From the NCBI GenBank assembly GCA_021852225.1, contig JAJZOA010000275.1, positions 1 to 6,433 on the forward strand: DNA of 6,433 nucleotides, in the 5' to 3' direction. This DNA comes from Planctomycetota bacterium (GTDB lineage Bacteria; Planctomycetota; Phycisphaerae; WQYP01). Positions 6,302 through 6,433 of the stretch are shown here, in pieces. The notes under the pieces are model-generated. The model ran no database searches and had not been told where the DNA came from. It was given only the letters and a program-made list of their open reading frames with translations. Every line of letters begins with the position of its first letter. Position 1 is the first letter of the stretch. The position numbers were made by a program, and so were the translations under genes.

Positions 6302-6433
6302 AACTGAAATTCCACGCTGGAAGCCAATTCCTCGCCGATTTGCAGTTTGGCGATGGCCTGATTGTACAATTGGCGGCAATGGTCGATCTGAATTTCCGCC
6401 CCGGGCAAAATCGGATAATGAAATTTAGCGGAA
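6250..6433 (-). CDS. C-terminal part of a putative hotdog-fold 3-hydroxyacyl-ACP dehydratase (partial)
   Basis: On the minus strand a frame enters at the right edge and stays open for 60 codons to a TAA at 6250-6252. Its translation looks like a real protein end: it begins AKFHYPILPGAEIQID and continues through AIAKLQIGEELASSVEFQF to VVLQTS. The pattern KFxxPxLPGxxxxI, a short strand, then a strand ending ..S.EFQF, matches the last beta-strands of FabA/FabZ/ApeI-type hotdog proteins, where 'vKF.rPv.PG' is typical. ApeI-like dehydratases act on 3-hydroxyacyl-ACP in fatty-acid or aryl-polyene synthesis and often lie near COG4261-type acyltransferases, which supports the call. The catalytic His/Glu region is outside the window, so a hotdog thioesterase is also possible. 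It converges on the acyltransferase, overlapping its last 52 bases. Confidence 0.55.
   Translation of the reverse strand, partial: SAKFHYPILPGAEIQIDHCRQLYNQAIAKLQIGEELASSVEFQFYTGSAPVPAAVVLQTS

Noticed and set aside
6195..6428. 77-codon + strand frame at the right edge
   Set aside because: Pro/Arg-rich translation in the wrong frame of the acyltransferase, running antisense to the better-supported minus-strand frame.

Overview
The window comes from a Gram-negative bacterial chromosome of moderate to fairly high GC. The evidence for that is a c-type haem-binding, two-transmembrane sensor kinase, which needs a periplasm and a cytochrome c maturation system, together with an LPLAT-family acyltransferase of the kind found near aryl-polyene or outer-membrane lipid genes. 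A large arabinofuranosidase with a LamG-like insertion points to a plant- or algal-polysaccharide degrader. The mix would fit the Planctomycetota/Verrucomicrobiota (PVC) group, but nothing here proves the phylum.

Layout: (1) Positions 1-2127, + strand: a GH51 alpha-L-arabinofuranosidase whose 5' end lies outside the window. It ends before a textbook intrinsic terminator at 2162-2196. (2) 2317-3198, +: an RmlD-type extended SDR (dTDP-4-dehydrorhamnose reductase-like) with a strong ribosome binding site and Arg in place of the usual catalytic Lys. (3) 3333-5234, +: a membrane histidine kinase with a CxxCH haem motif in its extracytoplasmic sensor region, then HAMP, HisKA and HATPase_c. No response regulator is present in the window. 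(4) 5234-6301, +: an LPLAT/HtrB-like acyltransferase (COG4261-like) whose most upstream start overlaps the kinase stop (TAATG). (5) 6250-6433, - strand: the C-terminal end of a gene entering from the right. It looks like a hotdog-fold 3-hydroxyacyl-ACP dehydratase (ApeI/FabZ-like), and its tail overlaps the acyltransferase tail by about 52 bp.

How they fit together: the terminator separates the GH51 gene from what follows. The SDR, kinase and acyltransferase all point right with no obvious terminator between them and may share transcripts; kinase and acyltransferase look translationally coupled. An acyltransferase next to a putative hotdog dehydratase suggests that the right edge is the border of a fatty-acyl or aryl-polyene-like lipid or pigment locus. 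That is inference from two genes, one of them partial. I see no tRNA, rRNA, insertion sequence, CRISPR array or phage gene. The intergenic stretches (2128-2316, 3199-3332) are short and hold only the sites listed.
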